The notes: generated from the letters alone by a model not told the origin. A stretch of DNA of 16,324 bases from Candidatus Pacearchaeota archaeon (GCA_030699205.1 JAUYJY010000016.1:1-16324); one strand, 5' to 3'; shown: positions 7,557 to 14,243, numbered from the stretch's first letter. Program-made: numbers and translations.

Positions 7557-7682
7557 ATGTGGAATATAGATTCACAAATAGATCACGCTAATAAAGGTAA
7601 TAGAGAATACATCGAATGTGCAGGTATGAGATTAATAGAAAATAGAAAGAATTTTCTTGATTCTCAAAACAAAATATTTTAG
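7557..7682 (+). CDS. Small ORF in intron P6 region, 41 aa, unknown
   Basis: An ATG-to-TAG frame of 41 codons (begins MWNIDSQIDHANKGNREYIE, ends NKIF) located between intron core elements Q and R, which is where the 23S intron holds its HIT gene. A good TATA box lies 32 nt upstream. The sequence is polar with no motif I recognise and is too short to be a homing endonuclease. It may be a real small protein, or what is left of a larger gene lost from the intron. Confidence 0.4.
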   Translation: MWNIDSQIDHANKGNREYIECAGMRLIENRKNFLDSQNKIF

Positions 7683-7779
7683 AGACTTTATAACAATAAA
7701 TAATTCCAGAATCCTCAGAGACTAATACGCCAGACACAATTTAATAAATACAAAAACATAAAAACTCTAAATTGTTGTG

Positions 7780-7977
7780 ATGAATATGGAAACAATAACT
7801 ATCGATAGAAAAATTATAGTTGAATTAGCTAAATTAGCTAGTGAATTAGAAGACAGGATAGAGTCTTTAGAATTAGCAAGTGATCCTGAATTTATGGAAT
7901 CTTTAAAAAGATCTGAAGAGCAAATTAAAAAGAGGGATTTTGCCAATTGGAATGAGCTACAAGATTCTTCCAACTAA
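7780..7977 (+). CDS. RelB-like antitoxin, in 16S group I intron
   Basis: A 65-residue acidic protein (from ATG 7780; GTG 7777 and ATG 7786 are alternatives). It begins NMETITIDRKIIVELAKLA, a beta strand then helix, and continues with LEDRIESLELASDPEFMESL and a charged helix ending KRDFANWNELQ, the pattern of small archaeal RelB/Phd-type antitoxins that dimerise through the N-terminus and wrap the toxin with the C-terminus. It overlaps the RelE-like toxin reading frame by 26 nt, typical of such pairs. It lies between intron core elements R and S, in the P8 loop. A TATA-like tttaataaa is at 7740-7748. The family assignment rests on pattern and on the toxin next to it. Confidence 0.7.
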   Translation: MNMETITIDRKIIVELAKLASELEDRIESLELASDPEFMESLKRSEEQIKKRDFANWNELQDSSN

Positions 7978-8199
7978 AGAGTTTGAAAGAGATTTCAAAA
8001 AATTAAAGGATAACTTTCAAAAAGAATTATTAATAAATTAAATGAAGTTGTTGAAAATCCTGAAAGATACAAGCATCTACATCCACCATTGAATAAATTT
8101 TCCAGAGTTAGAATTGGAAAGTTAAGAATTATTTTTAGGTATGATGTTGAGAAAAAAGAATTGTATCTTGAAAAAATAGTTTTTGGACATAAATATTAA
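7952..8199 (+). pseudogene. RelE-like toxin, apparently frameshifted
   Basis: From ATG 7952 the frame reads MSYKILPTKEFERDFKKL, a typical RelE/ParE beginning, but stops at 8039-8041. The second part continues in the -1 frame from about 8029 to the stop at 8197-8199, with NEVVENPERYKHLHPPLNKF, then a strand-rich SRVRIGKLRIIFRYDV and a closing IVFGHKY, as in RelE toxins (mRNA interferases or ribosome-dependent nucleases). Together they make about 82 residues, the normal length. A single missing base near 8027-8029 explains the break. It may be an inactivated toxin, a sequencing error, or less likely a recoded gene. The stop falls 5 nt before intron core element S, so the cargo fits tightly inside the P8 loop. 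Confidence 0.7.
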
Positions 8200-9006
8200 T
8201 TGTGAAGATAGAGTCCGATCCTTGCAGAGATGTAAGGGAGTTAGTAGAAATATTAACTCATCTACATTATCTAGGAATTATAGTTTTCTTGACTCCTAGA
8301 ACTTCTTTTTCTAAAAGAAGTTGTAGAAACATTAATGTCAATCAGATTCCACACCGTGAACCTCACCAGAGCCGACAGCAGGATGAAGGTCAGTCTGAAG
8401 GGCTTACCTGACACGCTGAGAGGAGATGCATGGCCGACGTCAGCCTGTGTTGTGAGATGACCTGTTAAATCAGGTAACAGGCGAGACCCGTATGTATATT
8501 TACTAAGTGTACAATATACAGACTGCCTTGGTAACAAGGAGGAAGGTGCGGGCTACGTTAGGTAGTATGTCCCGAACGCTCTGGGCTACACGCGCGCGGC
8601 AATGCCACATTCAAAGGGTCGCGACACCGAGAGGTGAAGCCAATCTCATAAACTGTGGCCTAGTTCAGATTGAGGGTTGCAACTCACCCTCATGACGCTG
8701 GAATTCGTAGTAATCGGGTGTTATCAACGCCCGGTGAATATGTCAATGCTCCTTGCACTCACCGCCCATCAAACTAACCGAGTTTTGCATTGGCGAGGTC
8801 CGTCAGGAACGAACCTTTGTAAGACAAGGTAAGTTAAGTTGTCACAAGGTATCCGTAGGGGAACCTGCGGATGGATCACCTCCTATATATTTTTTGATGG
8901 TTATAAAATAATGAATTGTTTTTGCATACCTGTTAACTCTTATAAACACAATAGTTATAGATGATTTCCTTAACTTGTTGGGGAATGATGTAAAGAACCA
9001 AAAAGG

Positions 9007-9014
9007 TTTAAAAA
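9007..9014 (+). promoter_or_regulatory. TATA box before tRNA-Ala
   Basis: The sequence tttaaaaa after aaaaagg lies 32 nt before the tRNA 5' end. It suggests the tRNA can be transcribed independently of the 16S promoter. Confidence 0.45.
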
Positions 9015-9038
9015 TGCCAAATGACAGGTGGGTGTATT

Positions 9039-9109
9039 GGGCCCATAGTCTAATGGTAAAATACCTCGTTTGCACCGAGGAGCTCCGCGTTCAATTCGCG
9101 GTGGGTCCA
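9039..9109 (+). tRNA. tRNA-Ala (UGC)
   Basis: A cloverleaf of 71 nt: acceptor gggccca / tgggtcc with one G-U pair, anticodon stem cctcg / cgagg with loop tttgcac (anticodon TGC), T stem ccgcg / cgcgg with loop ttcaatt, and discriminator A at 9109. The D stem is short and AT-rich. CCA is not encoded. tRNA-Ala between 16S and 23S is a common archaeal arrangement. Confidence 0.95.
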
Positions 9110-9173
9110 TTCTTTCTGAATGGATTAATAATAAATTAACGAGAGTTAAGAAAAAAATCACAAATAATGTTCA

Positions 9174-9461
9174 CCTTAATCATTAAGGGAATCTCAGAGA
9201 TGAGATATGGCAGAAGTATTAAATAATAGTAATCTTCCGCCAAATAGTAAACGCATAAAATATGCAAAAATTAAATGCGTTTACTATAAAACATCTTGGT
9301 GAGTTATCTAAGATAACTTATCATGTCGAGAATAAATTACTCGCGTAATATTCAATGAAGCAAGCAGGCAGACATAAATATCCAAATATTTTTATTTGGC
9401 GTTGTGAGTTCATTCAGGTTCTTAGCTGTGTTTATACATAGCTATTAGAAGAACTTGAATG
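9174..9461 (+). repeat. Chain of hairpins in the tRNA-Ala to 23S spacer
   Basis: The spacer is largely a series of short, separate hairpins: ccttaat/attaagg (9174-9188), atctca/tgagat (9191-9206), two hairpins of a mobile element (9208-9286), agttatct/agataact (9302-9318), ccaaata/tatttgg (9382-9399), and a long one with arms 9411-9423 and 9449-9461 whose mismatches are all G-U. The sequences are unrelated to each other. They may guide rRNA processing or be degenerate mobile hairpin elements. Confidence 0.6.
9208..9286 (+). mobile_element. Twin-hairpin TA-flanked element, copy 3 (rRNA spacer)
   Basis: A 79-bp element flanked by TA (9206-9207, 9287-9288). Hairpin I is tggcagaag / cttccgcca: the second base pair is G-C where other copies have A-T, a compensatory change, while the central A-C mismatch is kept. 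Hairpin II arms (tagtaaacgcat / atgcgtttacta) are identical to those of the 16S intron copy, but the loop differs. Confidence 0.8.
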
Positions 9462-9473
9462 TTATCAGACAAT
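9461..9473 (+). other. Pre-23S processing stem, 5' strand
   Basis: The bases gttatcagacaat pair with 13180-13192 (attgtttgatgac) over 13 positions, including two G-U pairs, and so enclose the whole 23S gene. This is the usual arrangement for excision of pre-23S from the primary transcript. 9462-9479 can alternatively fold locally as atcaga(caa)tctgat. Confidence 0.6.
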
Positions 9474-11427
9474 CTGATTTTAACAAACTAGTAGATGGAT
9501 AGCTTGGTTTGGACTGTGATGAAGGACGTGGCAAGCTGCGATAAGCTCTGGGTAGGTGCATGCGACCATTGAACCAGAGATCTCCTAATGTGACAACATG
9601 TTATTCATACAGAAATGTAAATGTACGCCGGGAATTGAAACATCTTAGTACCGGCAGGAAAAGAAAGCAATTGCGATTCTCTTAGTAGTGGCGAACGAAA
9701 AGAGACAAGGGCAAACCGAATCTCCGTCGGAAACGACGGCAGAGATGTGGTGCAGATGAATTGCTAAGTTGATGAGTTGAAGTTTTCTGGAAAGTGACGC
9801 TTTAGAGGGTGATAGCCCCGTAAACTAAATCAATATGTAGTTCTGCGAAAGAGTAGGGCTCCTTAGATAAGGGGTCTGAATATAGGTGGATTAACACCTA
9901 ACCCTAAACATTAGTCCAAGTCCGATAGTGAACTTAGTACCGCGAGGGAAAGCTGAAAAGTACTCTTAATAGAGTGTGAAAAGACTTGAAATCTTCTAGT
10001 GACAGCTGGTTACTGCTCTGTCTATGACGGGGTTGTAACGTACGTTTGGAAAAATGGGCCAAGGAGTTTGCTTAAGTGGCGAGGTTAGCGAAAGCAGCCA
10101 TAGCGAAAGCGAGTGTGAAAGCGCGTTAGTCACTTGGGTAAGACCCGGAGCCGGATGATCTATTCGTGGGCAGGCTGAAGTTTTTCGAAAGGAAAATGGA
10201 GGGCCGAACCGGTGTTGTGCGCATGCACTCGAATGACCTGCGAATAGGGGTGAAAAGCCAATCTAATTCGGCGATGGCTGGTTCCTGTCGAAATATGCCT
10301 AAGTATAGTCTTGTTTAGTTAGACAGCGAGGTAAAGTACGGATAAGGTTTGCAGGGCCGAAAGGTTACGGAACCCCTTCCAACTCTGAACTTGTTGCCGA
10401 CGTAAAACAGGAATGGCGGGCGGTGCGTAAGGTACTGTTCGAAGACCCGAACAAGGGAGACTGGAGTTAAGGTCCTAAAATGTATGCTAAGTGTAACAAA
10501 AGGTGTCTTGAACCTAAGACAGTGGGGATGTAGGCCCAGAAGCAGCCAACATTCAAAGAAAGCGTAATAGCTCACCTATTGAGGTTCGAGGCCCTGAAAA
10601 TGGACGGGGCTAAGCATACTACCGACACTCCAGAGGCTTTCGAAAGAAAGTTCTGGTAGGCAGGCGTCTTTTCTGCGTAGAAGGTTTTCCGAGAGGAAGG
10701 CTGGAGCGGGAAGGAATGAGAATCTTGGCGTTAGTAAGATCAGATTACTCTGAGAATGAGTAGCACCGCAAGAGCAAGGTTTCCTTGGCAATATCGTTTA
10801 ACCAAGGGTTAGTCGGCGCCTAAGTTGTATCTTAACTGAATACAGCGAATGGAAATCCGGTTAATATTCCGGAACTTGTTAGTCTTTGATATGTGATTTG
10901 CTTTGGGATAGGCAGGTACCCGAAAGGGTGCTGAGCTATAGAAATCTGTGGATCGTAATGAAGCGAAGCAGAAGAATATGGTAAGGGAAAGCTGTTGAAT
11001 CCGAGGGTCCATGAAAAGTCATATATCGCGTGGGACTATCAAGCCGTACCCAGAATCGACACTGATGCTCTGGCTTAGTAGGCTAAGGTGTGAAAGGACA
11101 AACTGGTTTAGGGAATTCGGCAATCTAGCCCTGTATCTTCGGTATAAGGGGTGTCTATAGTTGTGCTTGATATGTAGAGTGCAACAGTAGATCGCAGTGA
11201 CAAGGACTGCCCGACTGTTTATCAAAAACGTAGCTGATTGCTAATCCGAAAGGACTTGTATAATCGGTGAGATCTGCCCAGTGGCGGTGTTTCAAACCTG
11301 GGTTCAACCGGGCTAAGACCCGCTAAACGGCGGGCCTAACTATGAGGCTCTTAAGGTAGACATTACATGCCTTACGGCACAGAAATGTGGCGCTCTAAGT
11401 CTTGTAGTTTTGTATGATAAATAGTTA

Positions 11428-11516
11428 TAGCAGAAGACAAAATATTTTGAACATTTTTTTGTTCTTCCGCTAATAGTCTAAGACAAATACTGTTCAATTA
11501 TAAATGTCTTAGACTA
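11428..11516 (+). mobile_element. Twin-hairpin TA-flanked element, copy 4 (in 23S intron)
   Basis: An 89-bp element flanked by TA (11426-11427, 11517-11518), differing from copy 1 (4110-4198) at about three loop positions only, so the two moved recently. All arms are intact: tagcagaag...cttccgcta and tagtctaagaca...tgtcttagacta. It sits 70 nt into the intron, between P1 and P4, in a part of the fold that tolerates insertions. Confidence 0.85.
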
Positions 11517-11667
11517 TAGTCGAATTAAACCAAAAGAGAAAATCGAGCTATATGCTGGAAAATCTGAGTATCCCACTCTACGACGACAACAAACATTTTT
11601 ATTGTTGGTTCGCGTTAAAATGAGATGGGTGCAGACAATCAGCAGGAAAGACTAGAAGATGAATAAA

Positions 11668-11675
11668 TTTATATC
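11668..11675 (+). promoter_or_regulatory. TATA box for the intron HIT gene
   Basis: The sequence tttatatc lies 29 nt before the ATG at 11697. The HIT gene can therefore be read from its own nearly leaderless transcript rather than only from the excised intron. Confidence 0.5.
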
Positions 11676-11696
11676 TTAGTTTATCTAAGAATTTTT

Positions 11697-12131
11697 ATGG
11701 ATTGTATGATTTGCGGAATAGTTTCTAAAAAGAAAAATTTTCCCATGCCCATAATTTATGAGGGAGAAAATTGGATAGTTAATCAAGCGTATCCTTCTAA
11801 AATTAGAGGTTGGTTGGTAATCTCCGTAAAAAAGCATAGAAAGGCATTTCATGAGATTACGATTAAAGAATCTCTTGAATTAAGTAAGATTTTACTGATG
11901 TTATCTAGAGCTTTGAAAGAGACTACTAAATGTAAAAAAGAATATATTCTTTCTACAAATGAGGGTATTGAGCATTTGCATTTTCATATAGTTCCAAGAG
12001 AAAGAAAATTTAAAAAAGAATGGATTGGATTAAAGATATATAATGCAATTAGAATTGAAGAAAAAGATTCGATATCTAAAAAAGAACTTATTCAATTTAG
12101 CAAAATGATAAAGGAAAAAATAATTTTCTAG
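11697..12131 (+). CDS. HIT-family protein encoded in 23S group I intron
   Basis: A 144-residue protein of the histidine triad superfamily of nucleotide hydrolases and transferases, which act on AMP-linked or dinucleoside polyphosphate substrates. The triad is HLHFHIVPR at residues 93-101 (His93, His95, His97). The N-terminal CMIC (Cys3, Cys6), with His47 or His52 and His93, matches the zinc site of Fhit/HinT-like HIT proteins. The central RGWLVISVKKHRKAFHEI also fits the fold (usually GHxLVxPKxH), though the usual Gly-His is Gly-Trp. It starts at ATG after a TATA box and ends 4-7 nt before intron element R, tightly inside the P6 loop. Its substrate is unknown, and a HIT protein as intron cargo is unusual: intron ORFs are normally LAGLIDADG or other homing endonucleases. 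Confidence 0.88.
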   Translation: MDCMICGIVSKKKNFPMPIIYEGENWIVNQAYPSKIRGWLVISVKKHRKAFHEITIKESLELSKILLMLSRALKETTKCKKEYILSTNEGIEHLHFHIVPRERKFKKEWIGLKIYNAIRIEEKDSISKKELIQFSKMIKEKIIF

Positions 12132-13179
12132 AATCCTCAGAGACTAATACGCTCGACACTAATTAATTAGTGAAGATAGAGTCCGAGCTTTATGGCGACA
12201 TAAAGAATTGCAGTTCGCTCGACAGATGAATTGCAGATTAACATTAATGAGCGTAATGCCTTGTCGTCTGAATGGCGACGTGCATGAATGGTTTAACGAG
12301 GTAGTCGCTGTCCCAAGCCAGGTCCTTCTGAACTCACTTACCGGTGAACATGCCGGTGACGCCTAGTGGGAAGCGGAGACCTTATGAACCTTTACTACAA
12401 CTTGTTGTTGTGATGTTGAGGAGAGTGCATAGAATAAGTAGGAGCGTAGATGTTTATCTTTAGGGATAAACGGAGCGATAATGTAATACTACTCACCCTT
12501 CTTGGCATTACTTACCTGAGAGGGGACACCAGCAGGCGGGTAGTTTGGCTGGGGCGGCACCCTGCAGAAAAGATATCTGTAGGGCCCAAAGACAAGCTCA
12601 TTCGGGTTGGAAATCTGAAGGAGAGTGCGAGGGCAAAAGCTTGTCTAACTGTACTTCGAAAAGCAAGATGTGCAGAGATGAAAGTCGGGCCTAGCGACCC
12701 CACGTAGTTTCTTAATAGGACTCGTGTGTGACAGAAAAGGTACTCTAAGGATAACAGGCTCGTCGCCCCCGATAGTCCGTATTGACGGGGCGGTTTGGTA
12801 CATCGCTGTCGGCTCTTCCTATCCTGGTAGTGCACAAGCTACCAAGGGTGTCGGAGTTCACGCATTAAAAGGGATCGTTAGCTGGGTTAAGAACGTCGTG
12901 AGACAGTTTGTATGATATCTACTAGGCGCGTTGTTGTTTGAGTGGAACGAGGACAAAGTACGAGAGGAACTGTCCTCGGGTGCCTCTGGTCAGCAGTTGT
13001 TATAAGCAGGCTGCTCAGCTATGCACTGTATGGATAAGTGCTGAAAGCATCTAAGCACGAAGCCAGCCGCAAGACGAAACAACATAGGCCGCAGAAGAAG
13101 ACTGCGTTGATAGAGTTGGTGTGTAAGATTCAAGGCAACGAGAATTTAAGCATGCAACTACTAAAAGCCACAATTATCA

Positions 13180-13192
13180 ATTGTTTGATGAC
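13180..13192 (+). other. Pre-23S processing stem, 3' strand
   Basis: Partner of 9461-9473; the pairing brackets the 23S gene. It lies just after the mature 3' end. Confidence 0.6.
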
Positions 13193-13217
13193 TCATGGAA
13201 TTTATGTCTGTCTGCTT

Positions 13218-13230
13218 GTTTTTTTGTTTT
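13218..13230 (+). terminator. T-rich terminator after 23S rRNA
   Basis: A run of T interrupted by one G (gtttttttgtttt) follows the 23S processing stem. Archaeal RNA polymerase terminates at such T tracts without a hairpin. Confidence 0.6.
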
Positions 13231-13308
13231 AAAAAAATTTAAGAAGAAAAATTATCTGGTCAAGCATAACTATAATGAAATTAAATGCATTGCCTATATT
13301 AAGAATAA

Positions 13309-13578
13309 ATGGCAGAAAAAAAATATGTCCTAAATTATGAAACTGAAATTGCAGGAGAAAGAACTCCTCAAGTTAGAATTTTTCCGGCATCGAATGATAG
13401 AGAAGCGAGAATTGAAGTAGCGAGGTTTATTGATGAAAGTAGACTTAGGGCGGAACAACAGGTAGATGATGGATTAGTCCCTTCGGAGAGCAGAACTCTT
13501 TATTATCCTCTGACTTTGAAGAGGGGTGGAAGAGTTTTGCAGGATTATGAGGGAGTTAGAAGTAGGCATAAAGCATAG
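13309..13578 (+). CDS. Small hypothetical protein, 89 aa
   Basis: An 89-residue, soluble, charged protein that I do not recognise. It has a strand-like start (KKYVLNYETEIAGERTPQVRIF), a central helix (DREARIEVARFIDESRLRAEQQ) and a basic C-terminus (TLKRGGRVLQDYEGVRSRHKA). The start is the first ATG after the 23S terminator; an AT-rich taaatg about 30 nt upstream could be a weak TATA box, so the mRNA may be leaderless. It is the only plus-strand gene between the rRNA operon and rnpB, and one copy of the dispersed repeat begins 21 nt after its stop. Compact size and balanced composition suggest a real gene. Confidence 0.7.
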   Translation: MAEKKYVLNYETEIAGERTPQVRIFPASNDREARIEVARFIDESRLRAEQQVDDGLVPSESRTLYYPLTLKRGGRVLQDYEGVRSRHKA

Positions 13579-13598
13579 ACGACTTAAGAAGTAAATAT

Positions 13599-13772
13599 AG
13601 AGGATAAGCATTTTTTACTAATTTTTTATCGACGATGAGAAAATTGATAGCTTAATGAGTTTTTTTGATATTTTAATAACTCTAAAAAATAAAATAAGTT
13701 TTATCGATGAGAAAGGCGTTCTGTTATCCTTAAATTAATTTATCCATGCAACCTTCCACGACGATGTTTTAT
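13599..13772 (+). repeat. Dispersed intergenic repeat, copy B (intact, empty site)
   Basis: A 174-bp match to 4037-4303 without the 89-bp insertion. The single TA at 13669-13670 is the unoccupied target. In both copies that TA lies in the loop of a possible hairpin gagtt...aactc. In this copy ggataa (13602-13607) can pair with ttatcc further on, closing the structure; copy A has lost part of that pairing. Located between a plus-strand gene and a convergent minus-strand gene. Confidence 0.7.
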
Positions 13773-13787
13773 AGATGCAGTTAGAAA

Positions 13788-14222
13788 TTAATTCTCGCTA
13801 TTCTTTTTGTTTTTCCAAAAGTGAAAAAATAAATAAGTTAAAACAATTAAAGATAGTATAACTGCAAAGACAATTGTATTTGGTCCTCTGAATTTTATAA
13901 ATAAAGCATACAAAAAAGCACACCAAATAAGCAATCCTACGACTAATCCAAGATGTTTATTTTTTGCCATAGTAAAATTTACCCAAGCTAAAATTACTGT
14001 TGCGGCTAATACAAGAACTATTGAGAATATTATTTGGATGAAACCAAATCCCGAGCCGGTTTTTGCATTTAATAACGCAAAGAATATTATTGATATTGAT
14101 AGCAGTAAAATTCCGAGAATTATTGTGCTTACCTCTATTTTAAATTTTATTTTATCTATTTTTGAATCTCCCCCATAAAAATCGTCGCTGAGTTCCTTAT
14201 CTGCCTCTTTTTTTACCTTCAT
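13788..14222 (-). CDS. Four-helix membrane protein, unknown
   Basis: A 144-residue protein with four predicted membrane segments, about residues 31-51, 59-81, 91-110 and 115-136, and a charged cytoplasm-like N-terminus (MKVKKEADKELSDDFYGGDS). The C-terminus is basic (WKNKKNSEN). I do not recognise the family. Its ATG lies 26 nt from the centre of a palindromic TATA box (14244-14253), so the mRNA is probably leaderless. The same TATA box is placed correctly for rnpB on the other strand. Confidence 0.75.
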   Translation of the reverse strand: MKVKKEADKELSDDFYGGDSKIDKIKFKIEVSTIILGILLLSISIIFFALLNAKTGSGFGFIQIIFSIVLVLAATVILAWVNFTMAKNKHLGLVVGLLIWCAFLYALFIKFRGPNTIVFAVILSLIVLTYLFFHFWKNKKNSEN

Positions 14223-14243
14223 TTTATTTTTATGGATAGAAGA

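Larger units (their letters stand above)
7154..8337 (+). ncRNA. Group I intron in 16S rRNA (E. coli position about 955)
   Basis: An insertion of 1184 nt with group I core elements in order: P element (atatgcgggaaa, 7331-7342), Q (aatccgcagg, 7467-7476), R (cagagactaata, 7715-7726) and S (aagatagagtcc, 8205-8216). P4 pairs tgcgg (7334-7338) with ccgca (7470-7474). P1 can be drawn: exon end cggt plus intron tg (7150-7155) pairs with cagccg (7188-7193), with a U-G pair at the splice site. The intron ends attaatG at 8337, the same 3' sequence as the 23S intron, and joining 7153 to 8338 restores the conserved 16S sequence. A P9-like hairpin (ccttgcagagatgtaagg) follows S. No homing endonuclease is present; the P6 side holds a 41-residue ORF and the P8 side a toxin-antitoxin locus. 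The site is near S956, used by group I introns in eukaryotic nuclear rRNA. Confidence 0.9.
6258..8884 (+). rRNA. rrs: 16S ribosomal RNA, interrupted by a group I intron
   Basis: The 5' end (tccagttgatcccgctggag), the 530 loop (gtgccagccgccgcggtaat), the 790 region (attagatacccgtgtagtcc) and the 3' end with anti-Shine-Dalgarno (ggatcacctcct) are all present. Exons are 6258-7153 and 8338-8884, together about 1443 nt, a slightly short archaeal 16S. By hand alignment to E. coli numbering, the neck pair 921-1396 is A-U in place of U-A, and the decoding-site pair 1405-1496 is A-U in place of G-C; both are double compensatory changes, which argues that the RNA is functional. Position 1499 reads C in place of A. 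A1492, A1493, A1518 and A1519 are retained. Ends are estimated to within a few bases. Confidence 0.95.
11358..12249 (+). ncRNA. Group I intron in 23S rRNA (E. coli position about 1931)
   Basis: An 892-nt insertion with well-defined splice sites. P1: exon end taaggt (11352-11357) pairs with gcctta (11369-11374), with the U-G pair at the splice site. P10: the 3' exon gtaat (12253-12257) pairs with attac (11362-11366). Core elements: P (tatgctggaaa, 11551-11561), Q (aatcagcagg, 11638-11647), R (cagagactaata, 12138-12149) and S (aagatagagtcc, 12173-12184); P4 is tgctg / cagca where the 16S intron has tgcgg / ccgca, a covariation. P9 is ctttatggcgacataaag. The intron ends attaatG. Joining the exons restores cttaaggtagcg. 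A HIT-family gene fills the P6 region; no homing endonuclease is present. Group I introns at this hotspot are known in organelles, and archaeal rRNA group I introns have been reported. Confidence 0.93.
9476..13168 (+). rRNA. rrl: 23S ribosomal RNA, interrupted by a group I intron
   Basis: Recognisable landmarks: the 5' region gatgaaggacgtggcaagct, helix 69 (taactat), the post-helix-69 sequence cttaaggtagcg across the intron junction, the peptidyl transferase segment gataacaggct (12749 on) and the sarcin-ricin loop agtacgagaggaac (12957 on). Exons are about 9476-11357 and 12250-13168, together about 2800 nt. By hand alignment several normally invariant positions differ: A2503 reads C, U2552 reads A (with 2551 G and 2557 A), and U2586 reads A, while A2450, A2451, G2505, U2506, G2553 and U2585 are kept. 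Mature ends are estimates. No 5S gene follows within the window. Confidence 0.93.

Noticed and set aside
8202..8695. Open frames across the 16S 3' exon
   Set aside because: They overlap conserved 16S sequence and the intron core; shadows of the RNA.
12844..12853. agggtgtcgg as another copy of the promoter motif
   Set aside because: Only 9 bases of the motif match, and this is conserved 23S sequence before the A-loop, not a promoter.
13169..13308. 5S rRNA after the 23S gene
   Set aside because: No 5S consensus segments are present; 5S must be elsewhere.
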